Below are positions 36,165-48,700 of a stretch of 64,000 nt of DNA, piece after piece (the stretch's first letter is position 1; every line of letters begins with the position of its first letter). The translations under genes were made by a program, and so were the position numbers. Below the pieces are notes generated by a model. The model saw only the letters and a program-made list of their open reading frames with translations. It had not been told where the DNA came from and did no database searches. Where the stretch lies: assembly GCA_029204225.1 (NCBI GenBank), contig CM055094.1:21946657-22010656 (forward strand). Direction: 5' to 3'. Source of the DNA: Diphasiastrum complanatum. Taxonomy: Eukaryota; Streptophyta; Lycopodiopsida; Lycopodiales; Lycopodiaceae.

Positions 36165-37305
36165 AAGTTGCAGGAGTTCACCATTTCTGACAAAGACAAG
36201 AAGAATTGTGTGAGATGCAGAAGAGACGGGCATACATTTGATACATGCTGGCTCAATTCCAAGATTGAGTGTATCCATTGCCATAAGAAGGGTCACACAG
36301 TCGTGGATTTCCGCCAAAATCCGAGAAACAAGTTAGCACAGAACAGACATGAGAACAACAACAGTTCATCCTATGTCGAAGAGCCTGAGAGCTCAAAAAT
36401 GGGCGAAGAAAGAACGAACAAAAATTGTTCGACCGCCTACATCTATGAAGACGTGTGTGCAGCATCAATATCTGACACACATGAGGTGATTCTAGACTCA
36501 GGAGCCACCTCACACTTCGTGACATCAAGATGAATAATGTTTGATTTCAGAAGTGCAGATCCCTCAAGATTCATAGTTCTTGGAGATGGATCTAGACATC
36601 AAGTACTATGGCTCAACACCAATGGCAGAGACAGACGACTCGAAGATGTTCTGTTCGTGCCTACTCTGCAACAAGACTTACTCTCTGTAGCAAGAATAGA
36701 AGATGCAAGGATGCGTGTGACATTTTCTGACGAAGCATGCAATGTGATTGATGCCAGTACTAGTACTTTGATCGCTCAAGGCAGAAGGAAAGAAAACCTA
36801 TATCATCTAAAGGTATGCCTACCTGCAGATCAGGTGCATCAGACTCATGATGACCAACCAGACACTCTGTGGCATAGGAGACTCTGCCACATGAACTCAA
36901 TGGCACTTTACCAAGCAAGCCATCATGGAGCAATAATAGGGGTCAGCATCTCGAATGCAACCAGTTCGACCACCTATGATCCATGTTTGAAGGGCAAGAT
37001 GTCAAGCACACCATTCGTCAAAGACTCCTACAGAACGACTAAGATTCTGGAGTTAGTGCATTTTGACATCTGTGGACCATTCAATGTGATCTTAGTAGGA
37101 GGTCCAAAGTATTATATAACCTTCATTGATGACTATAGCAAATTTGCCAGAGTGTATTTTATTCAGAATAAATCTGAAGCACTTGATAAATTCACTGAAT
37201 ACATGAATTGGACTGAGAGATGTACAAACAGGAAAGTAAAGCAAATCAGAACAGATCGAGGTGGTGAATATATCTCGAATCGTTCACTGACTTCTGCAAT
37301 GATTT
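36165..37305 (+). pseudogene. Copia E zinc knuckles, protease and integrase, truncated
   Basis: Knuckle 1 CVRCRRDGHTFDTCW is intact; knuckle 2 CIHCHKKGHTVVDF has lost its last Cys. Protease is VILDSGATSHFVTS, followed by a TGA stop near 36531. The pre-integrase zinc region (LWHRRLCHMN) and the integrase core follow in one 256-residue frame, with FDICGPF, FIDDYSKFARVYFI and RTDRGGEYISN, so the first two catalytic Asp residues are present. Frame and homology are lost after 37305. The gag part to the left is replaced by Copia D. Confidence 0.85.
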
Positions 37306-37700
37306 AAACTCGCAAAAATTGTACTTGTAGAATGTCAAAACTCATGTTTGTCTATAGTTGACGTATTCAGACCTTCGATAGGAACAGTCGAATCGAAAAT
37401 AGAAGTGTTCGATAGTTCTGACTATTTGAGCTTTGCCCTTGTCTTTGAGGTTGATAAACTAATCCTCGATAGAGTTACATCTCAGCTGGTGAATATCTTC
37501 AATTCAACAAGATCATATAGCTTATAAACTTTATTTGAAGTAGTATAACCAAATTTGAAAATGGATTGATATTGTGGGAGTCCAATTTCTTTTTTATCTC
37601 CTATAGTATCTACACATAGGCAATGCATCCAAAAACTTTGCGATTCGATAGTGATGGTCTGGAGCTTGTCCAAACTTCATGTAAAAGTGATAAAATTAGA
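37306..37700 (-). pseudogene. Copia integrase C-terminal remnant
   Basis: The minus-strand frame 37673-37482 resembles the Copia segment after the integrase core: ESQSFWMHCLCVD (for S-x-L-R-V-F-G-C), then FKFGYTTSNKVYKLYDLVELK (FLGY-S-x-K-x-YKLYD). It is in opposite orientation to E and belongs to another, older element. Confidence 0.6.
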
Positions 37701-37713
37701 CTAGTTATTTTTC

Positions 37714-38493
37714 TTGCTAGATGCAATCGTGGGGTTGCCACCACCTTGTACATATTTTGATGTTGATTTTGAAAAGTCAAAAGGCTTCCAACTCAAGTTT
37801 TAGTGAGATGGTGACATGTGTCACAAAATGTAAGGATTGGTATTTTGCTAGTATGCATCTAAATCTACATAATGACAAATTTGGCCCAATCACATTAAGA
37901 TGTGTAGATCATAAGGCAAATCACATTAAGAGGTGCAAAAGATTTGGCCTAATCATGTTTAGAGGTGCAAATCACTTGGCCAATCAAATTGAGAGGTTCA
38001 AGTTATTTGATTCAATCATGGAGAGAGGTGCCAATCTTGAGGTCCACTCATAATGAGAGGTGAAATCCATGGGGTCCAATCAATTTAGAGGATGTGATAT
38101 GCAAGAACTCGAGTCACCACTATATGAAAGTGAACTCTTTATGGACATACAACGTTTTTGAGAGATAATGCAAATTTTGACTTGAATCCATTTTGGTCTA
38201 TTCTATCTCTACTCGAGAACAAGCTAGTTTTCTCTCTCTACCAGAGAACAAGGTGCTAGGATTGGAGTCTCATAGTGTTTTTTACTTAGTTTTTTCATGT
38301 GGACGTAAGAAACTTGCTTATCTTTGAATGATCATAACTTTTGATGTGGTTGAGCTCTTGGCTTGATTCAAAGTGCATTAGATAGGTCTTGAAAACTCGA
38401 GTTGATCTAGCATAGTTGGATGTTGTGCAAACTCACATGCATGGAGGTCATGGTAGATGTCTGTAAAAGGTTATCAAAACTCACTTTTTAACA
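37714..38493 (+). repeat. probable LTR with degenerate internal tandem repeats
   Basis: The right edge is fixed by ttttaaca at 38486-38493 followed by a primer site. The left edge is uncertain. Inside, about five diverged units of roughly 40 bp lie at 37879-38095, each with ttggcc/caatcaca and agaggtgcaaa-type words. No partner LTR was found. Confidence 0.5.
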
Positions 38494-38506
38494 TGGTATC
38501 AGAGCT
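38494..38506 (+). other. primer-binding site of an orphan Copia-type element
   Basis: tggtatcagagct follows an LTR-like end (aaca). The 640 bp to its right (38507-39148) look like a retroelement leader and contain no gene. Confidence 0.75.
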
Positions 38507-39148
38507 TAGGCACATGCACGCTTGAATTTTGATAATCTTGAAGCAAGTTTTGAGGTGAAAATTTTAGGTTTGAGAGTGATCTTGGATCTCAATTGTCTCC
38601 TGGCTTCAAATTGGCTCATGATTGCTAGTTTTGGTTTTTTCTTTGGATCATTAAGGAGAATTTAATGCATGGAAAGTACAGGCCATGTGTGAATTGCATC
38701 CACTTTGGATTTATATAGCAATCTCAATTTTGATCCATTGAGTCCAAGTAGACATTTGTTGGAAAGAGCTCTAAGTGTAGATTGAGAAGACCAAGGCACC
38801 AATGGTTGTTGATGCATCTAGTAGATATTTGGATCTAATTTGTGAGGGTAGGTAGGTGTGCCCACCTGGTATTTTTTAGATCTTTATGGTTCAATGCCCT
38901 TGATCTCAAGTTTTATGTCCAAAATTGAAAGTTTCTCTCAAAGCTAGTCAAGAGGGTGAAATTGTTTGACATAGACTGTCGACAAATCATTTCATTTCAA
39001 TCCAACTCTCAAGAATACAGTTTTTGAGCTTGTGTGAGTTCATAGAGGTGATTGGATCTAAGTTTTGTAACATTCTTGGAGTGTCAAGGTTGTTTGACCT
39101 TAAGAAGATCAACTCTTCACATTGACAAGATTTTGGTGTGGTTTGATT

Positions 39149-39475
39149 CTAGGATTTGCAAACTAGATCTTTTTGGATATTGCTAGCATCTTGGAAAAAT
39201 TGCACGTCCAAATTTGACATATTGCTAATTGCCAATGTCAATAGCCAATGCCTTTGTTTTATGCAAATGTGTCTTGTGAGTACTTCATCTCTAACAAAAT
39301 GATATTTTATCTCAATGTGCTTGATCTTGGAATGATACTTGGGATTTAGTGCTACAAGAGCTTTGAACTTCAAGTAACCGTCAAACACCATAGCTTTCCA
39401 TGTGGAATAATTAGATGGAGTCAATCTCTCACTTGCTTCCAATAGGTATGCTCCTATTGATGCCATGATGAGCAA
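39149..39475 (-). pseudogene. Copia remnant joining gag start to RNase H end
   Basis: The 108-codon frame opens with a Copia gag start (SERLTPSNYSTWK then YLKFK) and passes, without a stop, into the Copia RNase H tail (SKIKHIEIKYHFVRDEVL). The simplest reading is a large in-frame internal deletion of one element. A plausible ATG is at about 39463 (MASIGAYLLEASE). Confidence 0.75.
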
Positions 39476-40837
39476 GTAATGAGCACTAAGCTCACACGTG
39501 TGAAGTGACTCTAGAGATTAATATGTGACCTCAACACAACTTATTTTGAACACACTATGAGCCTAGTACATTATCGATCAGTCCTCAAGCTATTCTTTCT
39601 AGGCGTGCAACTATGTACTTACAACAATCTTTCTGTACTTTCATACACATTTTAATATTATCTACATTTTCATCAAATGTGATTGTTGTATCTTATGTGA
39701 ATAGTTGATGTCATTTTACTTTTATTGCAAGGCTATCTTTTATTGGTGTGAATCAAATACCAATTTTCATAGTGTACTTGTTGATTGAGTCCAAGTGCAT
39801 AAACAGACACTTTAGGATTTCTAACACTATGGTTGTCCTTGACACTTTTTGAATCAATCTAGTGTGCCCGTCTTGCTAGACACAGTTAATTGCTCATTAT
39901 TAGAGTCTTCCACAATGAACACACTAAGCAATTATGATATTTGAACTTGTGTCAAATTATGTCTACTCTCTGTGTTGTATTTTTCATCTTCATCATTTCA
40001 CTAACAATTGGCACATGAACCACCAAAGGCAAAAGCTATAGTTCTTATTGAAGAGAAGCTCTGAAATCTTATAAGAGAGAGTTCAAACAAGATGAATTTA
40101 TAATAGCCTCCAAATTTAGCATAAGTTGGACCTTAGGTAGATGTAGTGGTCCTTTGTGCTTCTAATCTATGTTTGGGACCTTATTAGGCTAAATTGGGCC
40201 TTCCAACCATTATTATAGTCTCTTCCATCAACAATGATAACTTAGCTATTTAGAGTCCACTATCTAACTGCATCGTATAACTAATCCAGTGAAAAACACC
40301 CTGGCGTTATTTACAATATTTATTAATATCATATGGGCTGATTACAAGTAGGACATGACAGATCCTTGATGTGTAGAAAAAAGAAGAATAGTATATTGTA
40401 AAATTCCTTCACATTAGATATTGCATAATACACATCCAATTCGAGTCACTACGTTGGAGGCCACCATCACATGTTCATAGACGTTGTGTGTAATGCTTCA
40501 ACCTTAATGCCCCTTAGGGGATCATGTACAATTATTGATAGTGACTATAATTTTATGAAATATCTCTATGCCATAAAAATGTGATTCAAAGAATGGTAAT
40601 TACTTGTAAAAATGAGATCTCATTGGAAATCGTTCTTAGAATAATCCAAATGTGGGATCTTAGTAACATTATAAATCTAACGATCTAATTTTACGCCAGC
40701 ACTAAAAAAGACTATTTTTAGCTTAGCTGCGATAGGAGTAGGCTATTGTGATGATTTGCTAAGGAAATAAGGTGTCGCTTCTAAGTTTGGGCATTAAAAT
40801 GAGTTTTTTGTGTGTTGGAGAATGGCCTTTATAATAA

Positions 40838-40922
40838 CCTTTGCACCCATTAAAACGACCGTTCATCAATTATGGTGAACATCCTTGCCATAATAGAATG
40901 GTCGTTTTATTGGGTGCAAAGG
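40838..40922. repeat. near-perfect inverted repeat (hairpin)
   Basis: Arms 40838-40864 and 40896-40922 are 27 nt each and pair at 25 positions (cctttgcaccc with gggtgcaaagg at the base). The 31-nt loop has its own 7-bp stem, attatgg/ccataat at 40869-40875 and 40888-40894. Weaker pairing may extend outward to about 40820 and 40945. It could be a MITE core or a small-RNA precursor; nothing decides between them. Confidence 0.9.
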
Positions 40923-41526
40923 TCAATAAAAACATTTCCAAGCGTAATGGATTGTCTTGACATTTTACATTTATAGCAAAAATTATTTGTATGACCCATC
41001 ATTTTGAGTTTTTACGAGATGTAATGTGATGCCCTAAATTTCTTTTGGACATTTTATGATCACCTCTAAACTGCTTTTGAGAAGTTTTATGAACTTCAAA
41101 ATTTCGAAATGTGTCACATAGTGCTTTCACAAATGATAATCTACTTTGCATTTTCTCTCTTTTTGCATAAGACAACTCACGCACAAAGCTCACACTATAA
41201 TTTCCATAAGAATGAAGTTTTTGCAAGATTTGATGCACTTCAAACATAAGAATGCAACACAATCCTTTATTATTTTTTAATTCCTCTAAAATGCAATCTA
41301 CGATTTACTAATTTTCTACAATTTGAATGCCTTGAGTAGGGCAAATAATCTGCTTAGCTTACGTAATGGATTCTTTGTGAGAATTCTGCCCACTTTTTGG
41401 GCTCTTTAAAACGCAGAGTATGTCACTATTTTTTTAAAAAAAATTCAGAAGCTCATTTGACACAAGAACACATGTAGCAAATATCCACACACAATACAAA
41501 GGAGGATGCGCGGGCAAAGAAAATTT

Positions 41527-41652
41527 CGCGTGGATATAGTCGTGGATATACGCGTGGATATGGGCGCGTGGATGTTCCACGCAAATGGGCACAGGCCGTT
41601 CTGCCCGGTTTGGCTTTCCAGAAGTTTTTAGGCTCGAACGGGGCAGAATGGC
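41527..41652. repeat. GC-rich patch with short tandem and inverted repeats
   Basis: cgtggat occurs four times at 12-14 bp spacing (41529, 41541, 41553, 41567). Then gccgttctgccc at 41595 and gggcagaatggc at 41641 form inverted arms matching at 11 of 12 bases. Base composition differs sharply from the AT-rich surroundings. Confidence 0.75.
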
Positions 41653-42744
41653 GTGTGCTCGCGACCCATTCCATATAGTACATATCTATCACTTATATAT
41701 CAATCTAAGTTGTTTATATCTTTCTCTCTCATATGATTTTATGTTTTTTGTAATGGCAATCATTGTGATAAGAAATCATTGCAAATTCTGTGGAAAAACA
41801 CAAAATGCAGAATCTTAATAAAATAAAGAATCTAAAACAATCGAAATCTGTACCAGCATTACACCATATTCACAAAGAAAAGCAAAAAAAAGTCCGATCT
41901 CACACACACGAACACGCACGCACATGATTTTTTGTTTTCTTTATTGACAATATTCTGACTGCCCACTATATGTAATCTCTATTTATAACATATATGGCGA
42001 TGGTGGTGTGTAGAATCAATCTGATCTCGGAGAATGATCCGCCGGAAGACAATATCACCATTAATCTACTGTGGGTGATTGTGGTGGGAAATGCATGATC
42101 AACCCAATTGACTGATTGGTGAGGAGTAAGCTGATGCCATAAATTGGGATAGATGATTGTCAACTCGTGCATCAAACAAGTATTGGAATTTGTGAGAGAT
42201 AGATGATAGTTGATGTTAGCTTGAAGCATGCAAAGACATAGAGGGGAGTTTATGTTAGATAGAAAAGCAAGCTAGCGTAAGTCATCACATAGCATAGTAG
42301 CTGATAGAAGCGAAATGATTCATTAGAAGGGTTTCTTCTGCAATGAAGTAGCTTGGCCGTTGGAATGGAGCAAATTAGGCACCTCTACTCGATGAACGCT
42401 TTCATTCTTAGCATCTGAAAATCTGTTCTTGTCTGCTTGTTGCTACAAATCATTGATAGGAGCTCATCGGTTTAATGATAGCCACCACAATAGCTAGCGT
42501 CTGCAGCTTGAACTGTAAAGGCATTTTTTGTAATGCATCAGTACTTACCTTGAACTAGCACCATCTTATGTACATGTACAATTTATAAAATCTACATCCA
42601 AAATTCGGCCACCAAACATCAACGGTGCATGAGCAGTAGGGATCCGAGATTATGCCTTCGTAGATGCAGTAACAAGTCTTATAACAACTCGCATAACTAC
42701 AAGGCATTCAAGAGATAGAGAGCAAGCAATTTTGCTATACCGAA

Positions 42745-45700
42745 ATGGGACTCCCAGCGAAAGGCCAACGGCCTCTAGAAAAGATGGTTGATAAAGCCCA
42801 CTCCCTCAGCAAGAAAGATGAGGTAGTTGATTCAGCAGAGCTCCGTCTCAATGAGCTGGGCTATAAGCAGGAACTGCGGCGAGAAATGGTAGTAACTACT
42901 TACTCCATATCTTATGTTGCTATGTCTAGCTTTGAATTACCTTCAAGTTAGATCCAGATTGATAGCCAGTGTCGTAGTTGATGAGTCGCTAATTTAAAAG
43001 GAAAAATTTAAGCATTATTATCATGTGCCTCTATTACAAAATCTATTGTAATGCATAGCACTGCATACCACAACTGCGGCTTTTAAACATCATCAAAATT
43101 CTCGCTAGTTGTTGCAGGTTATCAGGATTGAAACTGTTCGTTATGAATAGGTCATGCCAAGAATTTCTGTTGTTGATGACTGACTCCTTTAGTGTAGTTC
43201 GCAGACACAAAATAGAAAGTAGGATGATTACTGATTTGCAGATACAGGAGAAGGCAACCTTGTAGAGCTATACTAAGAACTTTCAATATTCCCTCTACCG
43301 TAAAATTTTATAACTCTCTCTCAATTGTGCTATAATATTGGATGAGTGGTTACGCATTAATAAGGCATCCACTATTGTACCGACGATTTCGTTGCAACAA
43401 ATGCCATTCAGAAACCATGGTAAGTGAAATGTGCATAATCTTGCTTGCTTTGTGCAACCAAAGATCTATCATCTTGGTATGGCTCCACGCAGGCCCAGTA
43501 AAGGTCTCCATTGTTAGAGTGGATAATACCCACTGCAGTCATCAGCATGGACAAACTCAGGAGATTGACTTAGTATAACATGAGCATAGCTGGCTATACA
43601 AGGCTACCTATCCTGTTTACGTTTAATATTTGCTTTCTCAAAGAAAAACACCTCTTGAAAATTGGAGCACACTATTTCTACTAAGGTCTGATATTAGCAA
43701 TTTCATATGGTCTAATGTGTATAGCGGAATCTTTTTCTGGGTACACTAAAACTTCATCATGATAGGCATTGATTTTTAGGAAGAGTAAAGGATAGCAACT
43801 CAGTGACCAATCGAAACATGTGTAAAGAACAAAGACCTTTATCGTTCTACCTCCTGAGGCAATTACACCGATGATGCATTTCAGAGCTAGAAATTCAAAC
43901 TCCAAGTCCAAAAGTCATGACAGTGATGATTTTTGGGAGAAGTGCTTCATGAGAAAGAGAAAATATATCAGTTTTTACAGAAGGATTTATAGTGAGTTAC
44001 ACATTTAGTTGTCAGCTTTTTCGTTTCTGTAGTAATTATCGTGAATTTTTTGTTGGCTTAGTTGTAAACAATTTCTTTGTGTAATCTGTTTTCTGTCATG
44101 TGCTTGGTTTATTGCAGACTCTTTTCAAGACATTAGCAATCTCTTTCTCAACAATGACACTCTTCACAGGAATCACACCTCTCTATGGTTCCAGTCTTGC
44201 CTATGCCGGACCTGCAGGCCTTGTTTGGGGATGGATTATCGTTTCCTTTTTCACTTTTTTTGTTGGCATTGCAATGTCAGAAATATGCTCTTCTTTCCCT
44301 GTAAGTGAAAATATTTGCTAGACCAATTGATACCATCTCTGAAAGCTACCATCAATGTTGTAGAAAGTTTCCTCATTCAGTAGTTTTGGTGAATTCTTGG
44401 GTTTTCCAATTATGAGATGCAAAAAGGGTAAATCTTCATAATTGCTTTCGCTTATTACTCAATTATTCTACCAAATGTGAGCAGTTCAGAAAGTCGAATC
44501 ACTGTGTGTATTCTTGGAATTTTTTTTCACTATGGAAATTAGCTGAACTAGCTCGGTTTATGGTATATGCTAATTTTTCAGGACGTTGCCTCTGTTTAAG
44601 GTTTGTACAAATTCAGTATGTAAATCGTGAGACATCAAAGTCTCATCTTTTTTCATAAAATATCTTCCAATCAGTTTCCTTATGCTAGTAACACCGGTAC
44701 AATTATTGGAGATACTTGTTTCTTTTGCTGCATAGTGAGCTTCCAATGATGCCTTACGCAGATTTTAAGCTTTTGGACCAAGTGGCAGATTGAGTTCTAT
44801 AAGGCTAACTTTAGGCTCTGATTAGTGATTGATTTGAGATGGTCCCAATGCAATTCTAGAGCATAATACTATACCTGCGCCTGCCTTCTGACGTGTCTCG
44901 TTTTCTGGTGTCTACAGACTACTGGATCACTTTACTTCTGGGCTGCACACTTGGCTGGTCCTAAATGGGGACCATTTTCGTCTTGGTGTTGTGCTTGGCT
45001 TGAAGCAATCGGTTTGATAGCTGGCATTGGCACTCAGGTAAATTAAGAAGAATGGCAATTTTAACCTGAGAAGTTGTTAAACTGAGGCACAACTTACGTC
45101 CCTTGGGCATAGAAAAACACGTTTGCTCTTCTTGAATCAGTGTCACGCCAATCTAGCTCTCATAGCTTTCAAAAGCTTCTACTTCCTTGCAAGCTTCACA
45201 TTTTCGTATTCTTCTATTCATCAACCAACATTGTTTTAGCTTTTTTGTCAAATTACCTAAATGCACCAAAATATAGTATCAAGTGGAATTGTATATCTCA
45301 ATATTTTAACTGTTCATTTACATATATCATGATATCTGATAAAAATTCCTTTTATGTTTCTCACACTGTTCTGGCTTAAATCGTGCTTTTTCCCAAAGCC
45401 TTGTAGGAGGCATTTAGCTTTATTGCATATGGAGATGATGCCACCATGTGAAGGTTTTTTTTTTGTATTAGATGCTTTATAGTCTAAATTCAAATCACAT
45501 GCCTATTTCAGTTGCTCAACTTCAGTTAAGGATTGTCTATGGTGTTTTAGGCTCTTACCTCCACCAGTGATAATGCTCGGAATTTTTAGGCTTATGCTGG
45601 AGCACAGACACTACAGAACATCATCTTGCTGAGCACTGGCACAGCAAAAGATGGCCGAGGATATTTTGCACCACGTGAAGTCTTTTTATGCATGTATATT

Positions 45701-48700
45701 GCCCTCACTTTGATATGGGCTATCCTGAACACATTCGCTTTGAACGTTATTGCCGTCATAGATATCATTTCCATCTGGTGGCAGGTAATAATTCTGATCC
45801 CCTTCAAAGTTCCTGGCTAATTCTGAAGGGTATCTATGATTTTGCTCGCCTGAGTTTAGATAACTATATTTTTGCTCTGCAAGCTTGATGCATATCGATT
45901 TGCGGAAATCCTTGTTCATGATTTCTGTTACTTTAAAGCGGACTATGATTGGCCTCCTAAGCACTTCAGTTCCATTCTTTTTTTAGGTTATTTTACGCCT
46001 CAAACACCAGGGAAGAAGAAAGATGATTATAACATCTTCATTATGTTGTCCGTGGAGCTTAATATATCAATAATCAGGACCAATCTAACCTCCAAAACTA
46101 TGCCTAACATATGTCATATGAATTATGACTAGGACAGAGAATCTCTTAATGTCAAGACATCCACACTTCCAGATTGGCCTTTTCTACAATCATGTTTGCT
46201 ACAATGCACAAAACCCTAGCTAAACTATTTAGAGAGCTCTACTATGAAGTAACAGGGAGAAATATAACACGCGCTCTATTCTTTCATGGGAATGAAGTTT
46301 TATGCTTCTCATATTGAACTTCTCTCCAGAATATTTACTTCGTCCCTTTTCTGAGAAACTAGTTTATTCCTTTCCTTGGATTTTCGTCACAGTGAAACTA
46401 GCCAAAAATTACTGTCGGCAAACAGAAATGCTGGTAAAAAAGTGATTAAGTATATTTCTTTCTATAGAAAGCTTCCTTGCCTTCACCTTAGTGGCATCCC
46501 AAAAATATTTTCCATGTTCATTTGTATCTTATCCTTGGATGCTAAAAAAATTATGACTTCGGAAGTAGTCAGAATATTGAATCATAATCTGAGAGGTGAT
46601 AAGCATTCCAACTACAACCGCATCTACTTGTTAAAGCTTCTGCCTGGTTAGTACAAAGATGTTGCCATTAACCCAGCTTATATACTTGACACACCAAGAC
46701 TGCAGGATAGATTTTGATGAACAATTTGCAGAGTCATGATGCAAAATACCACATAATTTTCAATTAGGCTTTATGATCATTTGGCCCTCGTGCACCTTAT
46801 CTTTCTACTTTGTCTTCAAATTGAGATAGAAGCATGCCTTTGCTGTTAGTTAGCAGCTCCTGTTCACCCATTTGTTGATGCAAGACCCAAACTCTCTAAA
46901 CTCATGCATTTATATTAACATATTATGCATTTTGTAGGAGGAAAATTTTTCCTTCCCAGTGCTCAACAGAGTTACTAAAGAAGACACGCTTTTCCCTAAG
47001 AATAGTTTTCTGGGTCTTAGCCTCGATTGCTGACTGAACTAACAGGGTGCAGATTTGAAGGACCTCACTTGACAGGGGTCCAAGCATACTGTAGTTGCTG
47101 TTCACCAGTATAGCACACCTCATGGAGGCTCTATAGCAGAAGCCATTCACAACTGAAAAAATGCCGTTTGAAAGACGTTGAAGCCTTATCCTCATACACT
47201 GGTCAAGTCAAAATTCATACAGATACATTGAAGTCTTGCTACATAGAGCTTATGGTTTCTTCTTTAAATAGTTCACATTGTTTTAAGATAATGAAGCGAT
47301 CCTTACACTGGTTTAATGCTTGATCATACCTTATCCTTCAGACAACCTATAGGCCAATGGATGTAGCAAATAACACATTTCTTTCTTTTTTCACCTTTGT
47401 GAACAGGTTATTGGAGGTGCAATCATAGTCATTGTTCTTCCATGGGTTGCACCAACAACTCAATCAGCATCTTATGTCTTTTGGCACTTCGAGACATCAC
47501 CTAGTATCACAGGAATCCACAGCGTAGTTTACTGTTTTGTTTTGTCTTTATTGGTGAGTCAATTCTCTCTCTTTGGATATGATGCTGCTGCACATCTGAC
47601 TGAGGAGACAAAAGGCGCAGAGAAGAATGGACCCATCGCAATTTTATCAAGTATAGCCTTGATTTCTTTGATTGGCTGGGCTTACATACTTGCCCTTACG
47701 TTCAGCATTCAGGTAGGAATTCTATTCTCTTGGCAATTAATTTTTGCGGCATTTTATATCGGAACCAACATATACAAAGACTGTTTTCCTGGAGAGTTTG
47801 CAAAGTAAGGCACGTAATAAAGATTGTACAACTTACATTTAGCTTGAAACCCTTTGCACATAACTACACAAAGGACAATTTCAGTTGACTGATGCAAACA
47901 CCTTATCATTCTGATTTGAGGTGTCTATGCATTTAATTTGAATTACTTATGGAGTTTTCTCGAGTTTCCAGCTACTCTTCTTAAATAGCAATAGGCGTAT
48001 CAATGAGCATATTCGAATCATGATCCTCTGTCAAGGCAGTGAATCAAGGCAGTGAAGGTTGCTTTGGTATTTGAAATGGAACTTCTTGGGCCTGTTTGTA
48101 TTGTAAATAACTATTTGCTCATGGGTGATCTGGCTGCAATTTAGTATTCAGTGTGCTTTTCAGGTGGGAGTTCATGAAGCATTACTGTTTAAGTCCAGCC
48201 ACTAAAAAAAAGCATGTGACTTTGTGATAGGATCCAAAATACCTGTTCGACGTGGGAAATGAGACAGCAGGAAGTTTTGTTCCAGCACAAATTCTGTATG
48301 ATGCATTTCATGGGCGCTACCACAGTAGTGCAGGTGCCATTGTGTTTCTGTTTATCATTTGGGGCTCATTCTTTTTCGGAGGCCTATCTATCACCACCAG
48401 TGCCGCACGCGTTGTGAGTAGTTTTCAAGATTCAGAAAATTATGAGGGCCAAAGTTTGATCCATCATATTGTTCATGCATTTGAATTTTGGCATTCCCCA
48501 AAACCTTGAATTTTGATTCAAAGTTCAGTAGTTTTCCAGAGTCGCAGCTTAGAAGCATTTCAGAACCAGCTGAAACCCTAACATGAACCACAACTTGTTC
48601 AGAATCATTTCAATAATTAGCAGAAACCCTACTGGGAAGCTTTTTGTGACAACCCAATTTCCATTGAAAGATTACTAAGGTTTTACCTCTCACAGGTATA

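Larger units (their letters stand above)
39476..42744. other. intergenic DNA upstream of the permease gene
   Basis: 3.3 kb with no convincing gene. It holds a strong hairpin (40838-40922) and a GC-richer patch with short repeats (41527-41652), listed separately. The last few hundred bases should contain the permease promoter, but no clear core element stands out. Confidence 0.5.

Noticed and set aside
37879-38095. CRISPR-like array
   Set aside because: The units are degenerate, with no constant repeat and unique spacer pattern, in a plant nuclear context.
39149-39475. Domesticated retroelement gene
   Set aside because: Too short, composed only of the two ends of a Copia polyprotein, and set in decayed repeat DNA; deletion is the simpler reading.
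45140-46651. Small open frames inside permease introns 3 and 4
   Set aside because: They do not match any family and lie between well-supported exons with clean splice sites.
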